DNA from: JBBKWJ01 sp037968895
GTDB lineage: Bacteria > Actinomycetota > Acidimicrobiia > Acidimicrobiales > SZUA-35
Assembly: GCA_037968895.1 (NCBI GenBank)
Contig: JBBKWJ010000149.1
Location: 1-6,488, forward strand
Direction of reading: 5' to 3'
Length of the DNA stretch: 6,488 nt
Each line of letters opens with the position of its first letter. The first letter of the stretch is position 1. This document shows, one piece after another, positions 5,074 to 6,488 of this stretch. The notes below the pieces were generated by a model. It was not told where the DNA came from. It saw nothing but the letters and a program-made list of their open reading frames with translations, and searched no databases. A program made the translations under genes and the position numbers.

Positions 5074-6488
5074 CTACCAGTATTCCTCATAGTGGACGTT
5101 GCCTGGCTGCTTGCGAAGGTCGAGGGTCATCCCCCGCTCGATGAGAAGCTGCACTACCCCAACCGTTTCGGGGAAGACGTTCTCACCATCAACCTCTTCG
5201 GGTAGACCAATCATCGCGGGGTTGCCGCAGAGGAACACATGGCTTGTCACGGGGTCGAGAGTGACCCCGAGTTCTTTGCTAAACACGTCGTCGGTTATGA
5301 GGTCTTGGATGTAGCGCTTCGGCACATCAGCTTCGCGCGTTGGCAACGGTAGGTAGTGATAGTTCGCGTAGCGACGTTCGAGTTCACGGTGCTGCTCGAT
5401 GTAGCCAAGATCGGCCCATTGCCTCACCGTCACGGCCGAGATGATCGGGCCTGTATGTCCCTTACGAAGCAACTCAACCACCATTGCGTTGTGCGGCGCC
5501 TCGCCGGTTCCCGTCGAGAAGAACACGACAGTGCCGTCAGGGTCGACTACCGAGTTGAGCGTGTAGCGACCTGCAACCTTTGGCCCGAGGTAGATGCGAT
5601 CGCCGGGACGCTTCAGCGCAAGCCGTGGCGTGAGGGCCGGCACGTTCTCTTCGGTCGGTTTTACTAAGACGATGTAGAACTCGAGCTCGTTGAGGCCAGC
5701 CTCGTCGGTGAGATAGCGGTGTTCGTCGAACATTCGCGAGGAGATCGAGTAGGAGCGACGAATGAGTTTGTCCCACTTTGCGTCGAGCCCTTTGTCGACC
5801 GCATCGTCGATACGGGCCTCCCAATGTCCGAGACCGAGTGACGCGTATTGCCCAGGAAGATGCGAGGTCTCGCCGTGGTCGGGACGAACCCGAAGCACCC
5901 AGAGATCGGAGTGGGTCGGCTCGAAGTGAGTGATCGTGGCGTTGTAGTGCTCTTCACGAAGCTCGGCGATGAAGCCACCATGACGCTGCCGTTTCTCAAC
6001 CGACGTTGGGGGAGCCGGAAGAACTAACTCGGGAAAGCAGGCCTCGGCAATGGCAGTACCGACTCTCCAGCCAGGAGCTGTCGGGGCAACAGAGTCTGCG
6101 GTCGGTTCACCGAGGAAGAAGACCTTTCCGCTCTCGATCGCGGCTGGGGTTGCGCCGACGTCGGCCGGGCCGAGCGTGGTGCGACCGGAGGCGAAGACGA
6201 CATGATCAAACTGGAGATCGGGCGTGCGGCGGTCGTTGAAATAGGCCATCGGAAAGCCGTCAGCCTCGCCGATCTGATCAGGCGTTGAGCGGTAGAGCAG
6301 CGTGGCCCGGCGCTCTCGTTCGAGCCGCCGAAGGATGGCCTCGCCCGCGGGCGAAAGCTTGGTTGGGTCGAGACCGGCGCCCGCAAGCACGACTCTGGCC
6401 CCAGCGGCTGCGATTGTGGCGGTGAGCTCAACGGCGTGGTCGGTGTGACCGACTACAAGGACGTCTTCATCGGCATGAGCATCGCAGC
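5074..6488 (-). CDS. Fusion of thioredoxin-reductase-like domain and ferredoxin-NADP reductase, N-terminus cut
   Basis: The frame is open from the window edge to a TAG at 5074: 470 residues visible. The internal GTG at 6390 is not a start, because coherent protein continues upstream. The first about 160 residues resemble the second half of a pyridine-nucleotide-disulfide oxidoreductase: a nucleotide-binding Rossmann strand DVLVVGHTDHAVEL (about 6424-6465), then FDHVVFASGR and GKVFFLGEPTAD with WRVGTAIAEACFPEL, as at the FAD-domain return. From about 5985 a ferredoxin-NADP reductase module follows: RRSYSISS for FAD binding (5737-5760), STGTGEAPH for NADP binding (5491-5517), FLCGNPAMI (5209-5235) and a C-terminal EEYW tail of the bacterial Fpr type, whose aromatic end packs near the flavin. 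It should move electrons between NADPH and ferredoxin or flavodoxin in the cytoplasm. The N-terminal domain shows no CxxC in the visible part, and its GxGxxA motif is altered to GHTDHA. Partner and direction of electron flow are unknown. Confidence 0.88.
   Translation of the reverse strand, partial: CDAHADEDVLVVGHTDHAVELTATIAAAGARVVLAGAGLDPTKLSPAGEAILRRLERERRATLLYRSTPDQIGEADGFPMAYFNDRRTPDLQFDHVVFASGRTTLGPADVGATPAAIESGKVFFLGEPTADSVAPTAPGWRVGTAIAEACFPELVLPAPPTSVEKRQRHGGFIAELREEHYNATITHFEPTHSDLWVLRVRPDHGETSHLPGQYASLGLGHWEARIDDAVDKGLDAKWDKLIRRSYSISSRMFDEHRYLTDEAGLNELEFYIVLVKPTEENVPALTPRLALKRPGDRIYLGPKVAGRYTLNSVVDPDGTVVFFSTGTGEAPHNAMVVELLRKGHTGPIISAVTVRQWADLGYIEQHRELERRYANYHYLPLPTREADVPKRYIQDLITDDVFSKELGVTLDPVTSHVFLCGNPAMIGLPEEVDGENVFPETVGVVQLLIERGMTLDLRKQPGNVHYEEYW
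5075..5145 (-). repeat. 71-bp direct repeat, copy B (native reductase 3' end)
   Basis: This is the copy in its expected place, encoding the last 23 residues of the reductase (LIERGMTLDLRKQPGN, then VHYEEYW). Such a tail is a normal part of Fpr-type reductases, so this copy is the likely source and 2833-2903 the derived one. The two copies flank the insertion sequence and the body of the membrane-protein gene. Confidence 0.95.

Noticed and set aside
4836..5090. In-frame N-terminal extension of 85 residues for the transposase
   Set aside because: It crosses the predicted bridge RNA and extends out of the element into the reductase 3' end; the conserved domain and a ribosome site begin at 4835.
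6388..6390. GTG as the start of the reductase gene
   Set aside because: The frame stays open to the window edge and the upstream codons encode a Rossmann-type strand, so the true start is outside.

Overview
The window looks like a chromosomal segment of a high-GC actinobacterium. Support comes from GC-rich codon use, a small SARP-type (BTAD) regulator, Shine-Dalgarno sequences of the AGGGAGG type and TAnnnT-like -10 boxes. A marine or freshwater Acidimicrobiia-like lineage would fit, but that is a guess and no marker gene is present. Five ordinary protein genes and one insertion sequence are visible. The two outermost genes run off the window ends.

Left part (1-2705). A membrane-anchored YceI-family protein (minus strand, C-terminus cut by the window edge) is followed by a stand-alone SARP-type regulator (848-1648, minus). 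The regulator is divergent from a secreted four-cysteine protein of unknown function (1972-2595, plus). The 323-bp divergent region holds seven repeats in strict 11-bp register (1708-1784), the geometry expected for SARP binding. They end 4 bp from a plausible promoter for the regulator gene. The simplest reading is a self-regulated SARP that may also control the secreted protein.

Middle (2706-3770). A zinc-ribbon, proline-rich protein with four membrane segments (2832-3584, minus) ends in a 23-residue tail nearly identical to the C-terminal tail of the ferredoxin-NADP reductase encoded 2.2 kb away. The DNA behind it is a 71-bp direct repeat with 66 matches. A GGTAC-rich heptamer repeat occurs three times (800, 2775, 3679), each time downstream of a minus-strand gene.

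Right part (3770-6488). An IS110-family element of about 1.29 kb lies just downstream of the reductase gene. Its transposase carries the DEDD residues and the C-terminal serine region. The roughly 220-bp non-coding end contains a long hairpin and four short segments that match, in the expected order and orientation, the left target, right target, left donor and right donor sequences at the element's own ends. This is what a bridge RNA should look like, and all four matches agree on a GC dinucleotide core. The last gene encodes a fusion of a thioredoxin-reductase-like nucleotide-binding domain with a ferredoxin-NADP reductase; its N-terminus is outside the window.

The most interesting points are the readable bridge-RNA guides with a predicted empty site, the seven-unit SARP-type repeat array, and the reductase tail on an unrelated membrane protein.
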